A stretch of 64,000 bases of DNA from a bacterium (GTDB lineage: Bacteria; Bacillota; Clostridia; Oscillospirales; Acutalibacteraceae). Shown piece by piece: positions 55,771 through 64,000 of this stretch; position 1 is the first letter of the stretch, and every line of letters starts with the position of its first letter. A program made the position numbers and the translations under genes. The DNA is taken from the NCBI GenBank assembly GCA_022774755.1, contig JALFLK010000013.1:27891-91890 (forward strand). Direction: 5' to 3'. The notes beneath the pieces were generated by a model. It saw nothing but the letters and a program-made list of their open reading frames with translations. It had not been told where the DNA came from and did not search any database.

Positions 55771-58700
55771 TTAGTTAAAATCAAAGAAACCAAGTCCCCG
55801 AAGCGCATTGATAAAGCGTTTCATATAGTCAAGCGATGTCACAGGCCAGTGGAATCCCATTCTGTAGAGCACCTGCATGGTGTATTTATTGCTCTTTCCG
55901 ACGGAGAATATCTTCTGACCGTGCGCCATATTCTGGTAGGCAAGCATACTGGAAAGAATTTTTGCCTTTTCCGGATTTTGCTTTGCTTCTTCCAGCGCCT
56001 TTTCGTATTCCTCTGTTTCTGACGCCTGCGAGTGAAGTCCGATTTTGTCCATCTCCATATATAAGTCGCCCATCATAAGCATATGATTATTGAACGGGTG
56101 AAATACAGTACAGTCCTTCGGAGTCTGTGACAGAAGCAGGATTGCTTTTGCAACAAAATCTATAGGAGAAAGCTCAAACGGCGTTTCTATCATATCATAC
56201 GGATATTTTTCGATGATAATATTGGATTTGAGCCTGCCCATAAATGTGTTTGTGGTAAAGTTAATCTGATACTCGCCGTCGCTGTTTCTTGCGGAAAGCG
56301 TACCGACACGCATAATTTTTGCATTAAAGCCTTTTGAAACCTCTTCAAGAATAGCCCTTTCGGCAAGGAATTTTGAAAGCGTGTACTTAGATGTTGTCTG
56401 CTGTCCGAAATAAAGCAGATTTTCCATAAGATGAGTTACCTCTCCCTGCTCACCTACATATATACCGCCAACACTCATAGTTGAAACGTGAATAAGACGA
56501 GCATCTGCCTGCTTACAGAAATCTATTACATTAAGCGTTCCGTACAAATTGACATCTTCAATGTCTGTTCCCTTTGAAAAGTGCTTTACATTTGCGGCAC
56601 AGTTTATCACGGTATCAATATTGAAATCAAGGAATTTGTCAAACGATTCTCTGTCTGTGACATCTCCCCTTAAAACAGTCAATCTGTCAGAATATTTTTC
56701 TTTCAGACTTTCTTCAAAATAATAGTAAAAAATCATATTGAGTCTGTCTTCTGCGGGATTGTGATTCTTGTCACGCAGCAGACAGTATATCTTGCCGCTG
56801 TATCTGTGGAGCAGTTCATAAAGAATATGTATTCCCAGGAATCCTGCGGCACCCGTAAGGAGTACATCGCCTATCTCCTGCATATCTCCGTTTTTGAAGC
56901 TTTCAAGATTATTTTTAAGCAACACATTTTCTATATTACTGTAATCATAGTTGCCCAAATCTTCAAAGTCGTTCTTCACATCACTCTTTTCGCAAAGCTT
57001 TGCAAGTGCGGCAGGGGTCGGGTTTTCAAATACGTCGCCGTATGTAATCTCAATACCGCTCTTATTGGCAAGAATAATCACCCTTGTTACGGTCAGCGAG
57101 CTGCCTCCTATATCAAAGAAATTATCATCGGCATAAACCTTATCAAGCTCCAGAACCTTGGCAAATATATCGCACATAGTTTTTTCAAGAGCAGTTGTCG
57201 GTTTAACTCCTGTTTTATTTTCGTACGACTGAGGTTCGGGCAAAAGCTTCGTGTTGATTTTGCCGTTAGGGGTCAGAGGCATTTCAGAAAGCTGAACATA
57301 TGCCGCAGGAACCATATAATCAGTTAAGGATTTTTTAAGCTCAGTTTTGATAAATTCCGTATCAAGCTGAATATCCGATGTGTAGTAGGCACATATAGCG
57401 TCAGCGTTATTCACCTTTCTTATCAGAGCAACTGCGCTCTTAATGCCGTTGATGTTTGACAGGCACTTTTCAATTTCGCCCAGCTCAATTCTCAGACCTC
57501 TGAGCTTAACCTGATTGTCGGTTCTGCCCAGTATTATAACATCACCGTTCTCGGTCCACTTGGCATAGTCCCCCGAACGATAGGTTCTTTCGCCGTTAAA
57601 TTCAATAAATGCTTTTTGGGTCTGCTCGGGAAGCTTATTGTAGCCAAGTGCAACTCCGCAGCCTGAAATCAGAAGCTCTCCGACAACTCCTACAGGAAGC
57701 AAATTGTTGTCCGCATCAACTATATGTTCAACATAGTTCAAAAGCGGCTTTCCGACTGAAATTTCATCAGCGTTTGTAAGGTCCTTGCAGTTTGACGAAA
57801 CTGTAATTTCGGTAGGACCGTAAGTATTAAGAATTTTTGCATTAGTTTTTTCACGGAGAAGCCTCAGGAGCTTATAGGGATATTTCTCTCCGCCCGAAAG
57901 AACAACCTTACAGTCAGCCATCGCTTGTGCAAATTCATCAAGCTCCATATATTGCAAGAGCCTTGAAGGAGTTGAGTTGAAGGCATCAACGTTATTTTCT
58001 TTAAGAAATTTTGCAAGGGAAATCGGGTTAACAGTCTGCTCATCGCTTGCAAAGACAAGCGTCAGACCGTTGCATAATGAAAGTACTGTTTCCTTAAGCG
58101 ACATATCAAATGATACTGTCGTTACAGAGCCGTAAGCCTTGCAATTATCAACAACATACTTTACCTGAGGGTTTGCATCGCTATAACTTAAATAGTTTGC
58201 AATTCCAATATGTTTTAGCATAACGCCCTTTGGCTTTCCTGTTGAGCCTGATGTGTAAATAAGATAAGCCAAATCCTCGGGACTTACATCAATGTCAGGT
58301 GTTTCGCAATTTTCACCGCCGAGAAGTAAATCTACATCTACCGTTTTATCGTAAGCATTGACAAGCTCGCCCTCGGTTACTACGAAATCAGCCTCACTAT
58401 CCTCGATAATGCTGTTGATTCTTTCCCGCGGATAGTCGGGACAGGTCGGAATAAATGCTCCGCCTGCTTTGAGGATACCGAAAATGGTTGAGAAAATTTT
58501 TGAGGTTCTGCTAAGCAGTACAACAACCTTTCCGCCCTTTTTCAAGCCTCTTGCAATAAGCTCGTTTGCAGTAACATTTGCACGGCGGTTAAGCTCTCTG
58601 TATGTAAGGGTTCCGTCACAGGCTGTAATTGCATTGTTGTCGGGAGTTTTTTCAACCTGATTCTCAAACATTTTATGCAAAAGCTTTGTTTCAACAGGAG

Positions 58701-61700
58701 CAATGCGTGTTAAGGAAAAGCTGTTCAGCTCATCAATCTGACTGTCATCAAGCAGAGAAATTTTCCTTATCTTACAATCCGGCGCAGAAATAATGTGCAT
58801 AGTCGTATTGAAAATTGATTTTACAAGCGTCTGCATAAGGTCTTTACTGTAAAGTGCTTCATTGTAACGGACAACAATACAGGGCTGATTTCTATAATTT
58901 TCAATATAAATTGCAGTTTTAAACTTTGTGATTTCCATATCAAAGAAATTTCTCTCAACAGCTTCGCCGTCAATTTTCAAATCGTCCGTTACACCAATCT
59001 GATATTCGTACATTATATTCGGTGCAAATCCGAATTTTGAACAAATCTTTGAATAAGGATAAATTTCATTTTCTATTGCGCCCGTAAAAACAGCCTTGCT
59101 CTTTTTAACAAATTCAAGCGCCGAAATATCTTCAATCTCAATTCCGAGAGGTAATGTTTTAACAAACATACCAAAACAATCCGTCAGACGCATATCGCTT
59201 CTGCCGTTGCTGATTGTGCTGAGATATACATTTCTTGAATTTGTAAAGCGTGACACTGAATAGAAAGCGGCTGCCAGGAAAAGCTGTGCAGGTGTAACAC
59301 CGTTTTTATTACAGAAAGCTTCAATCTCTGCTAAATCAAAGGGAACATTTACTTCTGCAAGCTTGCCGTTATCTCCCTGTGAGCCTGAATCGGGAGTTAT
59401 TTCGGACGCCGACTCAAAATTCCTCATCATATCATCAAAGAATTTTTCAGCTTTGCTGTATTCTTCACTGCTTTCAGCTTTGATTTCGTCATCAATATAG
59501 TCAAAATATGTATAATCCTCTAACTCAATTTCAGCGCCCTCATATGCCGCTTTGAGCTGATTCAAAAATATGTTGTAAGACGCACCGTCAAAAATAATAT
59601 GATGAAAATCAGCGAAAAGATAGATATTTCTCTCTGTTTCAATAACAAGGATTCTGAATAGAGGCGATTTGGAGAAGTTAAACGGCTTGACAAATTCTTT
59701 CTTTAAGAGTTCAAGCTCGTTTTCTGTCATTTTCTTTACGGGAATATCAAACTGCCTGTTGTCAGGATAAACCTGCTCCACATCATCGTTTTGCGTTGTA
59801 AGATGTGTGAATATGTACGGGTGTGCAAAAATAACCTTTTTAACACTGTCAGCAAGCTTTTCTGCGTTTATCGACTTTGTGAATTTAAGAATTGACGGAA
59901 TGTTATAGAGCGTAGTGTACGGATTTTTCATACAGTCAAGGTATACGCCCAACTGCGTCTTTGACAGAGGATATAAAGACTTGTAAGCTTTTTGCTTTGT
60001 CTCGGCTGTATTCTTTGCCAATGCTCCGCTCATAAGGTATTCCTGAAGCCGGTCTTCAATAGAAAAAACCGAGCATTCCTTCATCATCTGCTTTACATTA
60101 GCCTCAAAGCCGAATTCCTTATGGAGTTCAACCGCAAGCTTAATTACCGACAGAGAATTGAGTCCTGCAAACAAAAGATTATCAGTAACACCGAAATTAT
60201 CGTTACCGAGAATCTCAGCAATGATTGAGTGAATTTTCTTTTCAAGCAGGGTCATAGGCTTTGATGACGATTCGCCGTTCTGCGCTTTCTTTTCAGGCTT
60301 GGGCAATGCACGCTTGTTGACCTTCTGATTCTGATTAAGAGGAATTCTGTCAATCTGCATTGTAACGGCAGGAACCATATACGGAGGTTTGTTAGCAAGG
60401 ATAAATTCATTCAGTTTTTGAATATCTACTTTCTCATCCGAAACAACGTAAGCCGCAATGAATTTTCCTCCGCCGGGCTCATCAAAAGCCGCAACAGTTG
60501 CGTCTTTTATTCCGTCAAATTCACGGATAATGCGCTCAACCTCGGAAAGCTCAATTCTGAAGCCTCTGATTTTAACCTGACCGTCATTTCTGCCGACAAA
60601 GTCGATATTGCCGTCGGGGAGATAGCGAACGATATCGCCCGTTCTGTATGCTCTTTCATAGCCCTTTTCATCGGTAAAGGGATTTTTGATAAAGGCTTTT
60701 TCATTCTGTTCGGGGCGGTTGAGATAACCTCTTGATACTCCGTGACCTGCAACCCACAATTCACCCGGTACGCAGGGCGGCAATCTTCTGCCCTGCTTAT
60801 CAACAACATAAAGCTTTGTATTGTCAAGAGCCTTTCCGATTGGCACTCGCTCATAAAGCCTGTCAACCTCAAAGGCGGTTATACAAACTGTGCTTTCGGT
60901 AGGACCGTAAAGATTTATCATCTTATGATTTTTCGGAGGAGCAAGCGGCACAAGCTTTTCGCCTCCAACGGACAATTCACATATTGAACTGTTATCGATT
61001 TCAACAGCAAACTGCCTGCCGACCTGTGTTGTCATAAAGCTGTGTGTTATACCGTTTTCGTTAAAGTACTTGTCAATAGCTACAAGGTCAAGACGGATTG
61101 ATTCGTCAATGATATGTATTGTTGCACCTGTTGTCAGGGCAGGATACATATCCATCATATTCGCGTCAAAGCCGTAGCTTGCGTAAGCCGCAACCCTTGA
61201 CTGAAAAGTAAGATTGTAATAATTTCTGAACCAGTTGCAGAAGGACACTATATTTCTGTGTTCAAGCATACAGCCCTTTGGTGTGCCTGTTGAGCCTGAG
61301 GTGTAGAGCATAATAAATAAATCCTCAGGCTTTGGATTTGTGCCGATTTTATTGTATTCGGAAAGACTTGGAATATCCTCAATAAGAAGTACCTTGCCCT
61401 TGTAATTCGGAACACGTTCAAGCAAGTCTTTGCCTGCAATCAACAGCTTTGCATCGGCGTCCTGCATCATAAATTCAAGGCGCTCCTGCGGATACGATGG
61501 GTCAAGCGGCTGATATGCCGCTCCGGACTTCAATACACCGAGAGAAGCAAGCACCATATATTCACATCTCGGAATGAGAACGGAAACAACATCTTCCCTA
61601 CCGATTCCAAGCGAAGAAATATATACACCTATCCTTTCCGAAATCTCGTCAACCTCTTTGTATGTATAGCTCTTGTCAAGATATACAACGGCTGTGTTGT

Positions 61701-63039
61701 CGGGATTGCACTCTGCCTGCCGTCTAAACAGAGTGACTATATCGGTTTTTTCGTAGTCTTTTTCTGTTTCATTAAAGCTTTCGATAAGAGCAAGCTGTTC
61801 GCTGTCGGTTATGTCAATATCATTTATATTTTCTTTTCCGATAAATTCGGTTACCGTTTTTTCAAAGGATTTCAGGAAGCTTTCTGCCGACTTTTCCTCA
61901 TATAAATCGGCTCTGTACTCAAATCTCATTGAAAATCTTCCGTTAATTCTTGAAAGCTCTGCCGAAATATTTGCCTTTGCATCGGGAACATCTATACCGT
62001 CAGCAAATATTTCCTTTCCGCAAAAGTTAATATTTCTGAATATATCACCCTGATATGCAAAAATGGTTGGCGGATTTATCTGTAAATCAGAACATATATC
62101 CGCATATGAATACAAATCATATTTTCTGTTGTTTTGAAGCTGTGAATCAAGGTTCTTCAGAAATTGCACAATACTTTCGTTCTTACTGAAATCACAGTAA
62201 ACAGGCAATGTCTTAACAAACATTCCGCAGGAATTTGATAGCTTTTCGTTTCGTCCGTTATGAATGGTTGCAAAAAGGCTTTCTTCAGCTCCCGAAAATT
62301 TTGCAAGCAAAAAGCCGTAAACACCGCAGAAGAATGTGCTTGTTTTTATGCCGTTTTTGCGGCAGAACTTTCTTATATCGTCAGCGTTAAAGGAGGTGAA
62401 TTTGTAATCAACAGCTTTTGCAAATGATTTTCCGTCGTTTTTGTCATTCATCATAACGGAATCAAGCTCAATGCCTCCGAAATGCGAATTATAATATTCC
62501 TTAGCAGCTTTAAACTCATCTGTCTTTAATCTTTCCTCTTCTTCATCCGAAACATCGTTTCCTGTAAAATGCTCCGGTTCAAGCGGCAAACCATTGTAGG
62601 CTCGGTCAACATCATTCAAAAAGATTTTGGCTGACGAGCCATCAAAGATAATATGGTGAAAATCGCAGAAAAGCATTACATATGAATCAAGACTAATAAT
62701 ACAGCACCGATAAAGTCTTTCACTGAGTAACTCGAAAGGATAAACAAGACTTTTTTTGTCAAAATCGGCGTCGTGCAGCTCTTTAACTTCTACAACTGCC
62801 GGTTCATCGGACGAAAGCTTGCAAACAGCTCCGTCGATATCGGCAGTTAAGCGTGATTTAATGTACGGATGATTTTCAATAACCGCTTCAACCGCCTGCT
62901 TAAGTCTTGTAATGTCGATATGCTTGTCAAGCTTTAAAAACAACGGAATATTGTAAGCAATACTGCTCGGATTGTTCAAATAATCAAAATAAATTCCGTA
63001 CTCTGTCTTTGAAAGGGCAGACTTTTTTTGTTTATTCAT
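55771..63039 (-). CDS. Two-module nonribosomal peptide synthetase with terminal thioester reductase (C-A-T-C-A-T-R)
   Basis: This protein has 2,422 residues from the ATG at 63039, six bases after AGGGGTG; a GTG three codons earlier is possible. The first condensation domain has HHIIFDG at 128-134, the expected place for acylation of residue 1 because nothing precedes it. Adenylation domain 1 (about 430-920) has YTSGSTG near 580 and pocket residues D625 A626 M629 F668 S690 G692 L710 V718 C719 K906. Carrier serine 1 is S962. Condensation domain 2 has HHIIFDG at 1146-1152. Adenylation domain 2 has pocket residues D1645 M1646 K1649 N1688 L1714 G1716 T1739 V1747 S1748 K1927. Carrier serine 2 is S1981 (GGSSL). 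The end is an NAD(P)H reductase with TGAAGFLG (from 2062) and a Y2219/K2223 pair. The reductase should release an aldehyde. Lysine in pocket 2 suggests an acidic second residue. The architecture resembles gut clostridial dipeptide-aldehyde synthetases, including ruminopeptin from Ruminococcus bromii. Confidence 0.93.
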   Translation of the reverse strand: MNKQKKSALSKTEYGIYFDYLNNPSSIAYNIPLFLKLDKHIDITRLKQAVEAVIENHPYIKSRLTADIDGAVCKLSSDEPAVVEVKELHDADFDKKSLVYPFELLSERLYRCCIISLDSYVMLFCDFHHIIFDGSSAKIFLNDVDRAYNGLPLEPEHFTGNDVSDEEEERLKTDEFKAAKEYYNSHFGGIELDSVMMNDKNDGKSFAKAVDYKFTSFNADDIRKFCRKNGIKTSTFFCGVYGFLLAKFSGAEESLFATIHNGRNEKLSNSCGMFVKTLPVYCDFSKNESIVQFLKNLDSQLQNNRKYDLYSYADICSDLQINPPTIFAYQGDIFRNINFCGKEIFADGIDVPDAKANISAELSRINGRFSMRFEYRADLYEEKSAESFLKSFEKTVTEFIGKENINDIDITDSEQLALIESFNETEKDYEKTDIVTLFRRQAECNPDNTAVVYLDKSYTYKEVDEISERIGVYISSLGIGREDVVSVLIPRCEYMVLASLGVLKSGAAYQPLDPSYPQERLEFMMQDADAKLLIAGKDLLERVPNYKGKVLLIEDIPSLSEYNKIGTNPKPEDLFIMLYTSGSTGTPKGCMLEHRNIVSFCNWFRNYYNLTFQSRVAAYASYGFDANMMDMYPALTTGATIHIIDESIRLDLVAIDKYFNENGITHSFMTTQVGRQFAVEIDNSSICELSVGGEKLVPLAPPKNHKMINLYGPTESTVCITAFEVDRLYERVPIGKALDNTKLYVVDKQGRRLPPCVPGELWVAGHGVSRGYLNRPEQNEKAFIKNPFTDEKGYERAYRTGDIVRYLPDGNIDFVGRNDGQVKIRGFRIELSEVERIIREFDGIKDATVAAFDEPGGGKFIAAYVVSDEKVDIQKLNEFILANKPPYMVPAVTMQIDRIPLNQNQKVNKRALPKPEKKAQNGESSSKPMTLLEKKIHSIIAEILGNDNFGVTDNLLFAGLNSLSVIKLAVELHKEFGFEANVKQMMKECSVFSIEDRLQEYLMSGALAKNTAETKQKAYKSLYPLSKTQLGVYLDCMKNPYTTLYNIPSILKFTKSINAEKLADSVKKVIFAHPYIFTHLTTQNDDVEQVYPDNRQFDIPVKKMTENELELLKKEFVKPFNFSKSPLFRILVIETERNIYLFADFHHIIFDGASYNIFLNQLKAAYEGAEIELEDYTYFDYIDDEIKAESSEEYSKAEKFFDDMMRNFESASEITPDSGSQGDNGKLAEVNVPFDLAEIEAFCNKNGVTPAQLFLAAAFYSVSRFTNSRNVYLSTISNGRSDMRLTDCFGMFVKTLPLGIEIEDISALEFVKKSKAVFTGAIENEIYPYSKICSKFGFAPNIMYEYQIGVTDDLKIDGEAVERNFFDMEITKFKTAIYIENYRNQPCIVVRYNEALYSKDLMQTLVKSIFNTTMHIISAPDCKIRKISLLDDSQIDELNSFSLTRIAPVETKLLHKMFENQVEKTPDNNAITACDGTLTYRELNRRANVTANELIARGLKKGGKVVVLLSRTSKIFSTIFGILKAGGAFIPTCPDYPRERINSIIEDSEADFVVTEGELVNAYDKTVDVDLLLGGENCETPDIDVSPEDLAYLIYTSGSTGKPKGVMLKHIGIANYLSYSDANPQVKYVVDNCKAYGSVTTVSFDMSLKETVLSLCNGLTLVFASDEQTVNPISLAKFLKENNVDAFNSTPSRLLQYMELDEFAQAMADCKVVLSGGEKYPYKLLRLLREKTNAKILNTYGPTEITVSSNCKDLTNADEISVGKPLLNYVEHIVDADNNLLPVGVVGELLISGCGVALGYNKLPEQTQKAFIEFNGERTYRSGDYAKWTENGDVIILGRTDNQVKLRGLRIELGEIEKCLSNINGIKSAVALIRKVNNADAICAYYTSDIQLDTEFIKTELKKSLTDYMVPAAYVQLSEMPLTPNGKINTKLLPEPQSYENKTGVKPTTALEKTMCDIFAKVLELDKVYADDNFFDIGGSSLTVTRVIILANKSGIEITYGDVFENPTPAALAKLCEKSDVKNDFEDLGNYDYSNIENVLLKNNLESFKNGDMQEIGDVLLTGAAGFLGIHILYELLHRYSGKIYCLLRDKNHNPAEDRLNMIFYYYFEESLKEKYSDRLTVLRGDVTDRESFDKFLDFNIDTVINCAANVKHFSKGTDIEDVNLYGTLNVIDFCKQADARLIHVSTMSVGGIYVGEQGEVTHLMENLLYFGQQTTSKYTLSKFLAERAILEEVSKGFNAKIMRVGTLSARNSDGEYQINFTTNTFMGRLKSNIIIEKYPYDMIETPFELSPIDFVAKAILLLSQTPKDCTVFHPFNNHMLMMGDLYMEMDKIGLHSQASETEEYEKALEEAKQNPEKAKILSSMLAYQNMAHGQKIFSVGKSNKYTMQVLYRMGFHWPVTSLDYMKRFINALRGLGFFDFN

Positions 63040-63098
63040 CCCATTCACCCCTAAGAATTATTTTTTATACAGACAACACTTAAATGTATTCTTCAGAT

Positions 63099-64000
63099 TT
63101 AAATTTTAATTACCAATCTGTTAAATCCAAGTACACTTGAATATTCAACACTTTTTGAAACAGCCTTTACTACCTCAATTTCCGAAAGTGTTTTTTCCTC
63201 ACTGTCATTTAAAACAATATCATACGGCTCTCCGTTATCACGAATAGAAATTATTGCGTCACCGCCGTCAATCATAATACGAATATCAATATCCGGTTTT
63301 TTCTTCTTACCGGTACGCTCTGCGATATCTGCCGAAATTCCTTCAACAGCTACGGCTATCCTGTTAGCAACATTTTTTTCAATATTGTGACTTGTAAGAA
63401 ACGATGTTAAATATAAAGATACACCGGAGGCGTTTTCCTTTGAGCCTTTGAAAGACAATGAAACAATCTCATTATTATCATTGGATTCAATAAGATAAAA
63501 GCTGTCATACTTACCTTTTGATTTTCTTTTAGTAACGAGAATTATAAAATATAATACAATCAAAGTGCCGACCTGAGCCGTCACAAGTGAAATCCACACA
63601 CCTGTTATTCCGAAAAATACTGAAAGAATCAGAGCTGAAGGAATCAGTATCACAATGCCGTTGACAACAGCAATGGTTGTTGATAATGTCTTTCTTTGAG
63701 TTGCCATATAGTAATACAGAAACAGAAAAGAAAAAGCAAGGGCAGGAAACGACAGAGCGTTTATCCTGAGTGCGGGAACTGCATTTGAAATATCTTTTTC
63801 AGCAGTTATTCCAAACAGTCTTATTACAGGTTCGGGCGCAGCCAAAATAAACAGCATAGTTACAACGCTTACTACGGCAAGAATTGTAAATGCCCGTCTG
63901 AATGCATACCGTATTCCATCAAAATCCTTTTCGCCCAAACAAACGCCGACAATCGGTATCATTGTCTGCGACGCACCTGTTATGAACATAGACATAAAAA
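63099..64000 (-). CDS. MATE-family exporter fused to an RsbW-like ATPase domain (N-terminal part outside window)
   Basis: The visible 298 or so residues run off the right edge. The first 160 residues are the second half of a MATE exporter (GASQTMIPIVGVCLGEKDFDGIRYAFRRAF, then five membrane segments). Residues from about 175 to 298 form a GHKL ATPase domain of the anti-sigma type, with VAVEGISADIAERTG in the N-box position and ISIRDNGEPYDI as G1. The N-box asparagine is replaced, so kinase activity is uncertain. The gene ends 59 bases before the NRPS start and is probably co-transcribed with it, which suggests it exports the peptide product. Confidence 0.85.
   Translation of the reverse strand, partial: FMSMFITGASQTMIPIVGVCLGEKDFDGIRYAFRRAFTILAVVSVVTMLFILAAPEPVIRLFGITAEKDISNAVPALRINALSFPALAFSFLFLYYYMATQRKTLSTTIAVVNGIVILIPSALILSVFFGITGVWISLVTAQVGTLIVLYFIILVTKRKSKGKYDSFYLIESNDNNEIVSLSFKGSKENASGVSLYLTSFLTSHNIEKNVANRIAVAVEGISADIAERTGKKKKPDIDIRIMIDGGDAIISIRDNGEPYDIVLNDSEEKTLSEIEVVKAVSKSVEYSSVLGFNRLVIKI

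Overview
The window looks like chromosome of a spore-forming, Gram-positive gut Clostridium of the Oscillospiraceae/Ruminococcaceae type. The evidence is the start of spoIIIAA at the left edge, an IspH-ribosomal protein S1 fusion, RemA, PASTA kinases, strong AGGAGG ribosome binding sites with frequent GTG/TTG starts, a type I dockerin domain and a moderately low GC content. A Ruminococcus bromii-like organism would fit (spores, dockerins, a two-module aldehyde-forming NRPS), but this is inference. Almost every gene is on the minus strand. The exceptions are hisH-hisF, one XRE regulator, yebC, a dockerin gene and tRNA-Leu.

Region 1 (1-10.4 kb) is core metabolism: spoIIIAA (partial), ligA, an HD hydrolase, a YwlG-type protein, ispH-rpsA, plsC and cmk, then a membrane acyltransferase, a BaiN/HI0933-type flavoprotein and an RpiR regulator. 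Region 2 (10.5-18.6 kb) has hisHF, a CpsB-like PHP phosphatase, leuB, a histidine phosphatase, an XRE regulator, ogt, a PASTA pseudokinase and ybaK. Region 3 (18.6-30.3 kb) is transport. It holds a metQ-metN-metI operon behind a leader that encodes a 22-residue peptide ending in three cysteines, and an xpt-bmp-nupOPQ purine nucleoside uptake and salvage operon. Both operons have a hairpin between the binding protein and the ATPase gene. A SWIM-finger protein, DegV and tRNA-Ala(GGC) complete the region.

Region 4 (30.3-44 kb) is the classic Firmicutes translation and cell-division block, read right to left: yicC, remA, gmk, rpoZ, priA, def, fmt, yugP-like, rsmB, rlmN, prpC, prkC, rsgA, thiN. 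A 172-bp MITE-like element sits between gmk and rpoZ. A 98% identical copy lies at 18.7 kb, each copy with its own 4-bp target duplication. Region 5 (44-47.3 kb) has a GNAT enzyme, yebC, a dockerin protein and tRNA-Leu(GAG).

Region 6 (47.6-64 kb) is accessory. It contains an extracytoplasmic Ntn amide hydrolase with its TetR regulator, a partner-switching set (STAS antagonist, sensor-linked SpoIIE phosphatase, RsbW-like ATPase), a cell-wall-anchored surface protein, a decayed second copy of the TetR gene, and a 2,422-residue NRPS of order C-A-T-C-A-T-reductase. The NRPS follows a MATE exporter whose C-terminus is fused to an RsbW-like ATPase domain. The NRPS is predicted to make an N-acyl dipeptide aldehyde, probably with an acidic residue at the aldehyde end, which resembles the ruminopeptin pathway. 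The exporter-ATPase fusion close to a complete partner-switching set that lacks a sigma factor is the most unusual arrangement in the window.
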